A program made the translations under genes and the position numbers. Positions 22,960-33,775 of a stretch of DNA of 64,000 nucleotides are shown here, piece after piece (position 1 is the first letter of the stretch; the number at the start of each line of letters is the position of its first letter). The stretch is from Raphanus sativus. Taxonomy: Eukaryota; Streptophyta; Magnoliopsida; Brassicales; Brassicaceae. The stretch is from NCBI RefSeq assembly GCF_000801105.2, contig NC_079511.1, positions 17,569,792-17,633,791 on the forward strand. The letters run 5' to 3'. The notes under the pieces were generated by a model. That model was not told the origin of the DNA, did no database searches, and was given only the letters and a program-made list of their open reading frames with translations.

Positions 22960-23477
22960 GAAGGTTTGACAATGTCAGAGACGATATGAGGAAAAGATTA
23001 CTTTGCCAAAGAAGAGTGATCCTGGAAAGTTTGTAATACCCTGTGTGATACAAGGTATTGAATTTCCTCATGCACTATGTGACACTGGTTCATCAGTCAG
23101 CATCTTACCAAAGGTCATGGCAGACCATCTGGGCCTGCAAGTAGAGCCTTCACCAGAGATCTTTACTTTCGTGGATTATTCTCAGAGAAACTCTGGAGGC
23201 TTCATCAAAGACCTAGAGGTACATATTGGTGATGCTATCGTCCCTGTGGATTTTCATGTCCTAGACATCAAGCTAAATTGGAACTCTTCCCTCTTACTTG
23301 GAAGAGCATTTATGGCTACAGTAGGAGCCATATGTGACTTGAACACCAACATGATGTGCTTGACTATGATAGATCCAGAGATCCACTACGACCTTGTCAA
23401 ACTTGGCAAACCACCAGCCAAATCAGTGGTAAAGGAAGATGATACTGGTATCGATCGACAGAGACCCACCATATGAT
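22960..23477 (+). pseudogene. Retropepsin (aspartic protease), element 1
   Basis: The frame encodes KKSDPGKFVIPC, the catalytic DTGSS (in HALCDTGSSVSILP), FHVLDIKLNW and the second hairpin LLGRAFMATVGAI. This is the layout of an Athila-type retropepsin, which matures the Gag polyprotein. A base missing near 22994, relative to the copies at 34450 and 59330, breaks the join to upstream gag. Near 23447 about 110 bases are absent relative to element 3. The deletion ends at a TCGATCGA word, which puts the normal downstream codons out of frame. Confidence 0.75.
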
Positions 23478-26171
23478 AAACTCGATCTACCAGATCATTG
23501 CTACCCGAATATCGCCATCCCACCCAACCGAAAGGAAGATGATTACTCAGTAAGGAGTTGGGCAGATAGCGGATTTCATGAGAGTTTTGCAGTAGACATA
23601 GCTACCTCTTCCCACAGTGGAGACCACAGTGAAGAACATGATGCAGACTATTGGGAAGAGAGAGCTTGGGAAAATTACTTGGAGAATGACAGATTTGCAA
23701 TTTGATTCCCACAATCGATCGACATCAACCGCCCACCATCGATCGATTATCTACTTCATCCAGCAAAACGACATTGTCCATCGATCGACATCGCCAGTAT
23801 AATATCGATCGATATTAACCCAGCCGACTTAAAGGACAAAATCGGATTTTCACCGATTAGGGCAACACATGGGTGTAAAAGGTTGACAACTCAAGCCACG
23901 AAAATTCAAAACTTTTCACCTTCTACCCAGCAGCTTCCATCATTCAGAGATTCATCAATGGAATACTGCAACAACATGTTCAATCGATCCAACCGTGCAG
24001 CTAGACGTGCACCGTCGATCGCCACCACCACACACCCATCGATCGACACCTTCAACAGAGCTCAACCGGGATCTCATGAACCTTACGATATCAGGAAAGT
24101 TTCACTAACACCTGATGAATTTGGAATTTTCAGGGACACAAATGGCTATGCAAGAGCTATGGATGGAAGAGTTCTGCACATAACCAGAGAAGACATAGCA
24201 GATATCCTCCAAGTTGCTAATGGACCACAGAACCTGTTCACACAGCAACGTAGCCATCCAGACATCCTAAATACCGTCCAGGACAACCACAACACCAACA
24301 CAAGGGAGGATACAGTTCCTCAACACTTCGGTTAACCTCGACGAACACCATCGATCGACATCATTTCAACACCATCGATCGATGGCGGACATCCCGGAAC
24401 CATCGACAGACCAAGAGTCAGATCGCCCGACAGACGATTTGAGTTTGGACGACGTGCCTTCAATACTGATGGATCAAGGAGATTCAAGTGGGAGGTTAAG
24501 GATGAATATGGTGTCTACAGAGACGAGTTTGGCTATGCTAGAGGAGTTGATGGTGCGATCATCCATGTTACCAAGGAGCAAGTAAAGAGACTTTTGGATA
24601 GAGCATCCCTTTTTCACACAGGTTGTTTGCGACTCCCAATACACACACGCCCTTACCATGCATACACACCACCACCAATGCCCTACAGTAGAGAGGAGGT
24701 GGATGATATGGTGACTGATGTATGGAGAGCTCAGGCGCACCTTGAGGCAAAAATGCACATATTGGTGGAAGACACTTTCCAGCCTTTGGATGTCAGTTAC
24801 AAGTACTTCCAGAATGATATGGCTGAGATAAGAGTGGAGCTTGGAAACATATTGACCATGCTTGAGATAGAGGCTACGCCACCAGTGTCGACCGACAGAG
24901 TACCTATACCATCGGTCGACATCGGCAAGACTACACCCATGGACCGACTAGACTGTTCATCACCTTAGAAAGATGAATGGGGGGTTGCTTACATCAATAC
25001 ACGGATTGGAGACGTCTACATCCCTCTCAACAACAATGTCGTATGGTTAAGCAAGAGGATGGATCTTCTACAGAAAGAGTTGGACACAATTCGCCAGAAT
25101 GACAAAGCTCAGAATGCTACTTTTCCATCCATCGACACACATTCTTCATCGTCGATCGACACGAGGTTCGCAGAACTGGAAGATAGGATGACTTCGTATG
25201 GAGAGAAGCATGATCTCTTAAGTTCACCTATCATGCGATACCTGGATACACTTTCACGACAGCTGGACAAGCTAGAAAGAGATATGAGCATAGTTAAAGC
25301 TTATATTGATCTTCGTGACAACAACGAAGCATCGATCGACAGGCCTCGACCAACATCGATCGACACTGAACAACCACCAGCGAAGAGAGCAGGCACTACA
25401 GCAGAAGTTGATGAACTTAAACATGAGCTGTACGAGGCTATGGATGCTATGGAGAGGAGACTCAACGGGACCTGTGATACCATTGACTACACTGTTAACG
25501 AAAGAGTTAACAGCCTCTGCAGAACTACTCGCCATATGAAGGGCAATATACGTGCTCTGCAGTACCAAAGACAGTGCTCACAGTCGATCGACACAATGGA
25601 TTCCAAGTCGACCGACAGAGCCCCCAGCGAAGCGACCGACGTACCAATTGTAGCATCGATCGATACCGCATCTTTGGCAGATCAGAATCACCAGATTCAA
25701 GACCAGCACGCCAAAGACCAACATGCAGATCTACCTGTGCATTATAGATTTAACTTCTATCAGCATCAGTTAGACACAGAAGATTTGGTCAGAAGGTTGC
25801 GAGTCATCAAAGACGATTTAGCAAAGATATCTCCTAGATGGAAAATATCAGGTGATGCCACAAGAAGCTTCACTGCTGCTGAGTCCAAAGATGAGGGAAG
25901 TGTTTGCCCACCAGCAAACAACAACCCCCCACTGCACCCCATGAGTCACTCACCTACCACACTCAAGCTAAATGACTATAACCAAGCGCTGAGTGGGAGG
26001 CAACCCACTATTAGGTTTTCTTTTTCTTTATTTTTTTTTTTTTATTTTTCATTTTTGCTTTTATTTTTCCGGATTTATTTTGCAGTTTTTTTTTTCGATC
26101 CAAGTAGAATGATAATTCCATTGACCGACATTCATCATTCATATCGCTCGACACCACACGACCATTTCTAA
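23478..26171 (+). pseudogene. SID-rich ORF of element 1, interrupted by stops
   Basis: One reading frame can be followed from about 23439 to 26171 with stop codons at 23703 (TGA), 24333 (TAA) and 24966 (TAG). At each site a related copy has a sense codon. The protein has many SIDT, SIDR and IDRP motifs encoded by TCGATCGAC. It contains two related blocks, FGIFRDTNGYARAMDGR and YGVYRDEFGYARGVDG, and a charged helical C-terminal half (for example YLDTLSRQLDKLERDM). No known enzymatic domain is recognised. Its place between protease and polypurine tract is where pol or an env-like ORF would be expected. Confidence 0.6.
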
Positions 26172-26958
26172 CGATCGACGTATACCACTACGAATCGATC
26201 GACATCTTGTCGATCAGGTTTATTCATTCTAACTTGTTATATTTATTAATTAGGTTTTATTTATTTACCTCGCCACCTGCTGTGTTACACTGGAACAGTG
26301 TAATTTAAGTCTGGGGGGGAGTTTACTAATATGTGTTTTTATTTTGGTTTTTATTTAAATTGTTTTTCAAAATTATTTTTCGCATAAGTATTATAGGAAC
26401 ATTGATATGGATTTATATTTGATCGTCTGACCACACTTTAGCACCATTCTAGATTACTGATTGCAGATAGTACTAAAGATGCTAAAGTGGATCAACTTGC
26501 CATCTATATTCACTAGCTAAGATTGTTTGAAGGAACCAAAGCTGACCTCCAACACTAATATTGACTTATTTGCTTGTCTTGGGGCTTGGAAATCACTGGA
26601 TCGGAATCCTCTTACAAGTCTGGAAGGTAAAAAGTCTGTGTGTTTCTGGTTCCCTTCCTTCTCTCTCTTCGGCATCTCAAAGATCTAAGTTTATGTTATA
26701 AAAGATTGAAATGATTTCTTGAGAGGCAGAGGGGTAGGAGTGTCTCCTGCGACCCCAGTATTCTAAATCTCAAGAATGATCACACATTGTGGAAACGAGG
26801 GGTAGGAGTGATTCCTGCGACCCCATTATTCGCTACACTTTGTCAAAAATGTATGAGTTACAATGCAAATGTCAATGAGATGGACTAGATGACCTATGTG
26901 GCGTCGAAACCTGTTGAAATTGAAACTAATAAGAGATTCAGTGAAGAGAGAAGAGGGG
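24432..26958 (+). repeat. Tandem duplication, unit 1 (2,527 bp)
   Basis: This unit covers the 3' part of the SID-rich ORF and most of the 3' spacer, and is repeated immediately downstream. By eye the units differ at only a few positions, for example the TAG at 24966 against AAG at 27493, and in T-run length. The duplication contains no LTR, so it did not arise by ordinary LTR recombination. Confidence 0.9.
26731..26824 (+). other. Paired hairpins in the retrotransposon 3' spacer
   Basis: Two 26-nt hairpins (26731-26756 and 26799-26824) have the form GGGGT-AGGAG-loop-CTCCT-GCG-ACCCC. The equivalent pairs in other copies lie at 29262-29287/29330-29355, 31736-31761/31804-31829, 41245-41270/41313-41338 and 63200-63225/63268-63291. 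Between copies, two inner base pairs change on both sides (A-T to T-A and G-C to A-T), and pairing is kept. This suggests a conserved RNA structure, perhaps in packaging, translation or 3'-end formation. Confidence 0.5.
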
Positions 26959-28644
26959 AGACGATTGGAGTTTGGACGACGTGCCTTCAATACTGATGGA
27001 TCAAGGAGATTCAAGTGGGAGGCTAAGGATGAATATGGTGTCTACAGAGACGAGTTTGGCTATGCTAGAGGAGTTGATGGTGCGATCATCCATGTTACCA
27101 AGGAGCAAGTAAAGAGACTTTTGGATAGAGCATCCCTTTTTCACACAGGTTGTTTGCGACTCCCAATACACACACGCCCTTACCATGCATACACACCACC
27201 ACCAATGCCCTACAGTAGAGAGGAGGTGGATGATATGGTGACTGATGTATGGAGAGCTCAGGCGCACCTTGAGGCAAAAATGCACACATTGGTGGAAGAC
27301 ACTTTCCAGCCTTTGGATGTCAGTTACAAGTACTTCCAGAATGATATGGCTGAGATAAGAGTGGAGCTTGGAAACATATTGACCATGCTTGAGATAGAGG
27401 CTACGCCACCAGTGTCGACCGACAGAGTACCTATACCATCGGTCGACATCGGCAAGACTACACCCATGGACCGACTCGACTGTTCATCACCTAAGAAAGA
27501 TGAATGGGGGGTTGCTTACATCAATACACGGATTGGAGACGTCTACATCCCTCTCAACAACAATGTCGTATGGTTAAGCAAGAGGATGGATCTTCTACAG
27601 AAAGAGTTGGACACAATTCGCCAGAATGACAAAGCTCAGAATGCTACTTTTCCATCCATCGACACACATTCTTCATCGTCGATCGACACGAGGTTTGCAG
27701 AACTGGAAGATAGGATGACATCGTACGGAGAGAAGCATGATCTCTTAAGTTCACCTATCATGCGATACCTGGATACACTTTCACGACAGCTGGACAAGCT
27801 AGAAAGAGATATGAGCATAGTTAAAGCTTATATTGATCTTCGTGACAACAACGAAGCATCGATCGACAGGCCTCGACCAACATCGATCGACACTGAACAA
27901 CCACCAGCGAAGAGAGCAGGCACTACAGCAGAAGTTGATGAACTTAAACATGAGCTGTACGAGGCTATGGATGCTATGGAGAGGAGACTCAACGGGACCT
28001 GTGATACCATTGACTACACTGTTAACGAAAGAGTTAACAGCCTCTGCAGAACTACTCGCCATATGAAGGGCAATATACGTGCTCTGCAGTACCAAAGACA
28101 GTGCTCACAGTCGATCGACACAGTGGATTCCAAGTCGACCGACAGACCCCCAAGCGAAGCGACCGACGTACCAATTGTAGCATCGATCGATACCGCATCT
28201 TTGGCAGATCAGAATCACCAGATTCAAGACCAGCACGCCAAAGACCAACATGCAGATCTACCTGTGCATTATAGATTTAACTTCTATCAGCATCAGTTAG
28301 ACACAGAAGATTTGGTCAGAAGGTTGCGAGTCATCAAAGACGATTTAGCAAAGATATCTCCTAGATGGAAAAGATCAGGTGATGCCACAAGAAGCTTCAC
28401 TGCTGCTGAGTCCAAAGATGAGGGAAGTGTTTGCCCACCAGCAAACAACAACCCCCCACTGCACCCCATGAGTCACTCACCTACCACACTCAAGCTAAAT
28501 GACTATAACCAAGGGCTGAGTGGGAGGCAACCCACTATTAGGTTTTCTTTTTCTTTATTTTATTTTTATTTTTATTTTTCATTTTTGCTTTTATTTTTCC
28601 GGATTTATTTTGCAGTTTTTTTTTTTTCGATCCAAGTAGAATGA
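26896..28644 (+). CDS. Longest intact SID-rich retrotransposon ORF (582 aa)
   Basis: This is the only long uninterrupted version of the family's downstream ORF. It starts inside the spacer of unit 1, so its first ~35 residues are a duplication artefact. From FGRRAFNTDG onward it follows the family. Blocks in order: YGVYRDEFGYARGVDG, a conserved region with HTRPYHAYTPPPMPYSREE and TDVWRAQAHLEA, Ser-Ile-Asp motifs, a long charged helical part, and a His/Gln-rich stretch. The last ~30 residues are translated from a T-rich tract and are probably not ancestral. No catalytic motif is recognised. It may be structural or Gag-like. Confidence 0.5.
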   Translation: MWRRNLLKLKLIRDSVKREEGRRLEFGRRAFNTDGSRRFKWEAKDEYGVYRDEFGYARGVDGAIIHVTKEQVKRLLDRASLFHTGCLRLPIHTRPYHAYTPPPMPYSREEVDDMVTDVWRAQAHLEAKMHTLVEDTFQPLDVSYKYFQNDMAEIRVELGNILTMLEIEATPPVSTDRVPIPSVDIGKTTPMDRLDCSSPKKDEWGVAYINTRIGDVYIPLNNNVVWLSKRMDLLQKELDTIRQNDKAQNATFPSIDTHSSSSIDTRFAELEDRMTSYGEKHDLLSSPIMRYLDTLSRQLDKLERDMSIVKAYIDLRDNNEASIDRPRPTSIDTEQPPAKRAGTTAEVDELKHELYEAMDAMERRLNGTCDTIDYTVNERVNSLCRTTRHMKGNIRALQYQRQCSQSIDTVDSKSTDRPPSEATDVPIVASIDTASLADQNHQIQDQHAKDQHADLPVHYRFNFYQHQLDTEDLVRRLRVIKDDLAKISPRWKRSGDATRSFTAAESKDEGSVCPPANNNPPLHPMSHSPTTLKLNDYNQGLSGRQPTIRFSFSLFYFYFYFSFLLLFFRIYFAVFFFSIQVE

Positions 28645-29489
28645 TAATTCCATTGACCGACATTCATCATTCATATCGCTCGACACCACACGACCATTTC
28701 TAACGATCGACGTATACCACTACGAATCGATCGACATCTTGTCGATCAGGTTTATTCATTCTAACTTGTTATATTTATTAATTAGGTTTTATTTATTTAC
28801 CTCGCCACCTGCTGTGTTACACTGGAACAGTGTAATTTAAGTCTGGGGGGAGTTTACTAATATGTGTTTTTATTTTGGTTTTTATTTAAATTGTTTTTCA
28901 AAATTATTTTTCGCATAAGTATTATAGGAACATTGATATGGATTTATATTTGATCGTCTGACCACACTTTAGCACCATTCTAGATTACTGATTGCAGATA
29001 GTACTAAAGATGCTAAAGTGGATCAACTTGCCATCTATATTCACTAGCTAAGATTGTTTGAAGGAACCAAAGCTGACCTCCAACACTAATATTGACTTAT
29101 TTGCTTGTCTTGGGGCTTGGAAATCACTGGATCGGAATCCTCTTACAAGTTTGGAAGGTAAAAAGTCTGTGTGTTTCTGGTTCTCTTCCTTCTCTCTCTT
29201 CGGCATCTCAAAGATCTAAGTTTATGTTATAAAAGATTGAAATGATTTCTTGAGAGGCAGAGGGGTAGGAGTGTCTCCTGCGACCCCAGTATTCTAAATC
29301 TCAAGAATGATCACACATTGTGGAAACGAGGGGTAGGAGTGATTCCTGCGACCCCATTATTCGCTACACTTTGTCAAAAATGTATGAGTTACAATGCAAA
29401 TGTCAATGAGATGGACTAGATGACCTATGTGGCGTCGAAACCTGTTGAAATTGAAACTAATAAGAGATTCAGTGAAGAGAGAAGAGGGG
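26959..29489 (+). repeat. Tandem duplication, unit 2
   Basis: This is the second copy of 24432-26958. The junction joins GAAGAGGGGAG of the spacer to ACGATTGGAGTTTGGAC of the ORF. The shared bases (AGACGATT against GGGGAGA) suggest microhomology of a few bases. After 29489 the normal spacer continues (GAAAGTAATTAGAGAAGAC). Confidence 0.9.
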
Positions 29490-29845
29490 AGAAAGTAATT
29501 AGAGAAGACTACATGTGTGTTCAGATACTTGTTTGAGTTGAATCCATGTGTCCTTTGATCGATACTCCCAAGGTAAAGCCTGCACTTTTATTTTATGTTA
29601 AGAAATGAGGTTAGTAGGGGGGAATGTCAGATGAGAATTGCTAAGTTGTTGACTAGATGAGTTTAGTTGCTAAGCTAGGATAAGGCATGATGAACTTCTG
29701 TGATTAGGATGTTTAGACATGGATTGCAAACCCATAAAGTGATGACTTCAATATATTGAATCCTTGAGTTCCTGCTATTTCCAAACCTTTTCCAAAGATT
29801 ATTGTTTTTACTTGAGGACAAGCAAAGGAGTAAGTCTGAGGGAGT

Positions 29846-31206
29846 TGATTTACCATGGATTTTACCCGTTTTTAACCATGGTATACTAGTATTTTATTAT
29901 ATATTTAACCTGTTTTCTAGCCTGTTAGGTATGTTTTCAGGTTCAGGAGCATTTTGTGAGAAAGTGATGTTCTTGGAGCATTTTGGAGTGCAAGAGATGA
30001 TATACACGAGTTGACCATTCAAGACTAAGTCGGAAGTCAACATTGCGATTATAATCGATCGATACTCATCTTGAGTTGTCGATCGATGTAGCTGAGAAGA
30101 TCCGCGTACTATAAGATTATAATCAATCGATACACATTTAGTGTTGTCGATCGATATCGAGGACGAAATGGTTTAGCCGACTACTTCACCAAGACTTCAC
30201 CAAATTACAAGATTACCCCTGACGAGTTTTTAACCTAATGGAAATGCTTAAATACTTCTGCTAAGTCTTTTTGACGGCAAGTTTTGAAATCTTGAAGCTT
30301 GAAGCTTTTAACAACCCTCAAAGCAGAGAGTGTGAGGGAGAGACTAGAGTTTTATTTGTTTGAGAGAGATTGGAGAGATTTCTCATCTCCTTTTGTATTT
30401 CTACTTTATTCTATCTATGCAATTCTTTCATCTATCTATTGTTATGAATTGCTTAGCTATGTCTGAGTAGTCTACTTGTTAGATCTAGGGTTTAAATAGG
30501 TTTGTGGGATTAGCCCCAAACTATAATTGCTAAGTTGTGATACTCATCAAATGGATTGTACCCTATGCTTGTTTTAGATTAGCTAACTAGAACATAAATC
30601 ACTAGGATCTTAGATTATCTTGAATTATCCATTTGAGCGATGTTTGTTTCCCGTTGAGAAGAACGACAGTTCCTCCTTGAGACCTTGTGGTCATATTCGG
30701 TTCGCGCCTAGGCAGATCTAGAAGCCGTCGATCGATATCCCGACAGGTGAATCGATCGGCGCCGCGAAAGGTGTATCGCTCGATATCTCTAAAGGATATC
30801 GACCGACTCTTTTTCTGTGTCATCATGCGAAAGGTGTGGCCAGAGATCTAGATATTTTAACCAGTGATTTCATCACATATGTTAAGCGGCTGAGATCTAT
30901 AGTATCATGCAAGCAACTTGTTAAAGCATTTATAGAGATTATAATCTCCATTCCTGAATAGAAACTCTATGTCTAGCACTCTTTATCACATTTAAACAAC
31001 CCATCATATTGTTAGTTAGAGCAACTACCTTGCTCATTTTAGGAATTGTTATTTTCATTTCTATCATATAAACCAACCTTGCCTAGGATTGATTAGTAGA
31101 TTTTATTTAATTGGTTCCCTAGCTCCTTGTGATTCGATCCCTAAGTACTATAGCTGTACCTCTTATTTGAGAGAGTAAGCTCTACTGGGTAATTTGAGCA
31201 CTATCA
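29846..31206 (+). repeat. LTR A of the Athila-like family (1,361 bp)
   Basis: It starts TGATTTACCATGG right after the polypurine tract and ends CACTATCA (TG...CA). It serves as the 3' LTR of element 1 and, because a primer-binding site follows at 31212, also as the 5' LTR of the deleted element at 31207-32329. It carries several TCGATCGAT words near 30050-30160 and 30725-30800. The short open frames inside are not genes. Confidence 0.85.
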
Positions 31207-32329
31207 AATTTTGGCGCCGTTGTCGGGGAGTGAATTACTCTCATCAACCTCTTTTGATGATCGTTTTACTGAATAGAAACCCTAGATCTAGCTACCATCT
31301 CTCAAGAAATGCATGGATATCCCTAAGTACTAATGGTTATTTACTTTATTTGTCTTATTTAAAATGTTTTCAAAAAAGTTTTTATTGAGTCAAGAAAGGG
31401 ATATAATCTTAATCGATTTGCTACTTGTCATCTAACCACTCTTTAGACCAGTCTTAGACTTACTGATTGCAGAAATACTAGAGATACTAAAGTGGATCAA
31501 CATGTCAACTATGTTTGCACTTGCTGAGATTGTTTGAAGGAACCAAAGCTGACCTCCAACCTAATACTGACTTGATTTGCCTGTTTTGGGGCTTGGTATA
31601 CAAGGGATTGGAATCCTCCTGCAAGTCTGGAAGGTAAAAAGTCTGTGTGTTTCTAGTTCCCTTCCTTCTCTCTCTTCGGCATCTCAAGATCTAAGTTTAT
31701 AAAGAAAATATTGCTATGATTTCTTGAGAGGCAGAGGGATAGGTAAATTACCTGCGACCCCATTATTCTAAATCTCAAGGATGATCACACATTGTGGAAA
31801 CGAGGGATAGGTAAATTACCTGTGACCCCATTATTCGCTACACTTTGTCAAAATGTATGAGTTACAAATGCAAATGTCAATGAGATAGACTAGATGACCT
31901 TTGTGGCATCGAAACCTATTGAAATTGAAACTAATAAGAGATTAAGAGAGAGAGATGAGGGGAGAAAGCGATCAGAGAAGACTACCTGTGTGTTCAGAAA
32001 CTTGTTTGAGTTGAATCCATGTGTCATTTGATCGATACTCCCAAGGTAAAGCCTACACTTTTATTTTTATGCAAGAAATGAGGTTAGTAGAGGGGATTGT
32101 CAGACAGGATCTGTTAAGTTGTGGAACTAGTGGAGTTTGGTTGCTATACTAGGATATTGTATAATGTGCTTCTAAGGTTAGGATGTTTAATGATTTGGTT
32201 TGCACTACTAGAGAGATGATGAACTGAGTTTTTAAATTCCATTGAATCCCTGCTGTTTTCAAACCTCTTTCAGAGAGACTGCCTGGTTGTTTTGCTTGAG
32301 GACAAGCAAAAGGGTAAGTCTGGGGGAGT
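31207..32329 (+). mobile_element. Internally deleted Athila-like element between LTRs A and B
   Basis: After the PBS come about 140 bases of leader. Near 31370 the sequence joins the 3' spacer of the family (ACTTACTGATTGCAGAAATACT and so on). It runs through two hairpins to the polypurine tract TAAGTCTGGGGGAGT (32315-32329). All of gag, protease and the SID ORF are missing. With LTRs on both sides this is a LARD- or TRIM-like deletion derivative. Confidence 0.7.
31212..31229 (+). other. Primer-binding site (tRNA-Asp type)
   Basis: TGGCGCCGTTGTCGGGGA lies five bases after the end of LTR A. It matches, with one difference (T for C), the site commonly reported for Athila-group elements, which is complementary to tRNA-Asp. 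It is the only PBS of this family visible in the window. Confidence 0.75.
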
Positions 32330-33775
32330 TGATATACCATGGATTTTACCCATTTTTACCCATGGTATATAAATGTTTTATATATTATTTATTATGTATT
32401 GGAGTTAATTTAGAGTATTTACAGGTTCAGGGACGATTTGGAGAAATATGGTGATTTTGGTGCCTTTTGGAGTCTTTCGCAGTGTAGGACTGCACAGACG
32501 CTTCAGATATTTAGCTCTCGATGGAGACCTTTCCACCATTGGATTTATCCCATATTTTGATACAAACTATATCATTGATTTCGCTTTCCAATGCCACCGG
32601 TTTGAGATCAATCCAACGGGATCGGAAGTTATGCCCGTTTTACTGAAGAGTGGTCAGTCTGCCTCGCGAGAGGAAGCTGCCGAGAAGAGGATTGTATGTC
32701 GATCGACACAGCACACTGCATGTCGATCGACAGTGACATCAGAATGTGGGCTGAGTATATTTCATGACCGACTGAAGCCCAGGAGTAACCACAAAGTTAC
32801 CAAAATACCCTTGACGACCAGAAACCCTATTTATGTTATTTCTAAGCCATTGTTGACGGCTATGCTTTAGACGTTTTCTACGCTATCTTATTTTCATTTT
32901 TTCTCTTAGGAGAGAAGGGAGGAACTCCTTGAGAGTCCTCCTGGAACTCCTTTGCTTTTGGTTTTATTTATCTATTGCATTTCTATCTATTCATCTATGA
33001 TTTCTGTGACATACTTCATGTCTGAATAGATCCACCAGTTAGATCTAAGGTTCAGATATGTTTGTGGGATTAGCCCCAAACTATACTTGCTAAGTTCTGA
33101 TATTCATCAAATGGATTGAACTCTATGCTTGTTCTAAATTAGCTAACTAGAATATAGATCACTAGGATCTTTGATATCTTGAATTATCCATTTGAGCTTG
33201 CATGTCTCCCGTTGAGAAGAATGACAGTTCCTCCTTGAGACCTTTTGGTCATATTCGGCTCGCGCCTAGGAAGATCTAGAAGTCGTCGATCGATATCCCG
33301 ACAGGTGAATCGATCGGCGCTGCGAAAGGTGTATCGCTCGATATCTCAAAAGGATATCGATCGACTCTTTTTCTGTGTCATCATGCGAAAGGTGTGGCCA
33401 GAGATCTAGATATTTTAACCAGTGATACATCACATATGTTAAGCGGCTGAGATCTATAGTATCATGCAAGCAACTTGTTAAAGCATTTATAGAGATTATA
33501 ATCCCCAATTCCTGAATAGAAGCCCTAGATCTTGCAACCATCCTTCCATCAACTATCTTGGTTTCATAAGAACAACTACCTTGTTCGCCCTTGCTATTTA
33601 ATATATTTATTATTTTATTTACTGCTTTACAATATATTTACTGTTAGCCTAGCTAAATCATAACTATTAGATCTAGTGTGTGCCTTAGCTCCTTGTGGAT
33701 TTGATCCCTAAGTACTATAACTTGACCTCTTTTGATGAGAGTAATTCACTCCTTAGGGTAATTTGAGTGATATCA
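32330..33775 (+). repeat. LTR B of the Athila-like family (1,446 bp)
   Basis: It starts TGATATACCATGG and ends GAGTGATATCA. It is homologous to LTR A but differs clearly between about 32440 and 32900 (ATCGGAAGTTATGCC region), so it belongs to another subfamily. No PBS follows. The next bases are mid-gag coding sequence, so the 5' leader and N-terminal gag of the following element are deleted. Confidence 0.8.

Larger units (their letters stand above)
22960..29845 (+). mobile_element. Athila-like Ty3/gypsy element 1 (partial, no polymerase)
   Basis: The internal region starts after the gap in the gag-protease part. It continues through a long Ser-Ile-Asp-rich ORF and a non-coding 3' spacer, and ends in a polypurine tract TAAGTCTGAGGGAGT (29831-29845) directly before the LTR at 29846. 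The protease and gag-like sequences are typical of Athila-group elements of Brassicaceae. No reverse transcriptase, RNase H or integrase motif is seen anywhere in it. Two extra copies of the 3' part are present because of a 2.53-kb tandem duplication. The 5' LTR is missing, lost in the gap or deleted. Confidence 0.75.

Noticed and set aside
24474..24758. Minus-strand open frames in the retrotransposons (also 27001-27285, 25272-25568, 61085-61405, 59890-60174)
   Set aside because: They are antisense shadows of the SID-rich and protease ORFs and recur wherever those are duplicated.
32448..32870. 140-codon frame in LTR B
   Set aside because: It sits inside an LTR and contains TCGATCGACA words in another frame; no family is recognised.
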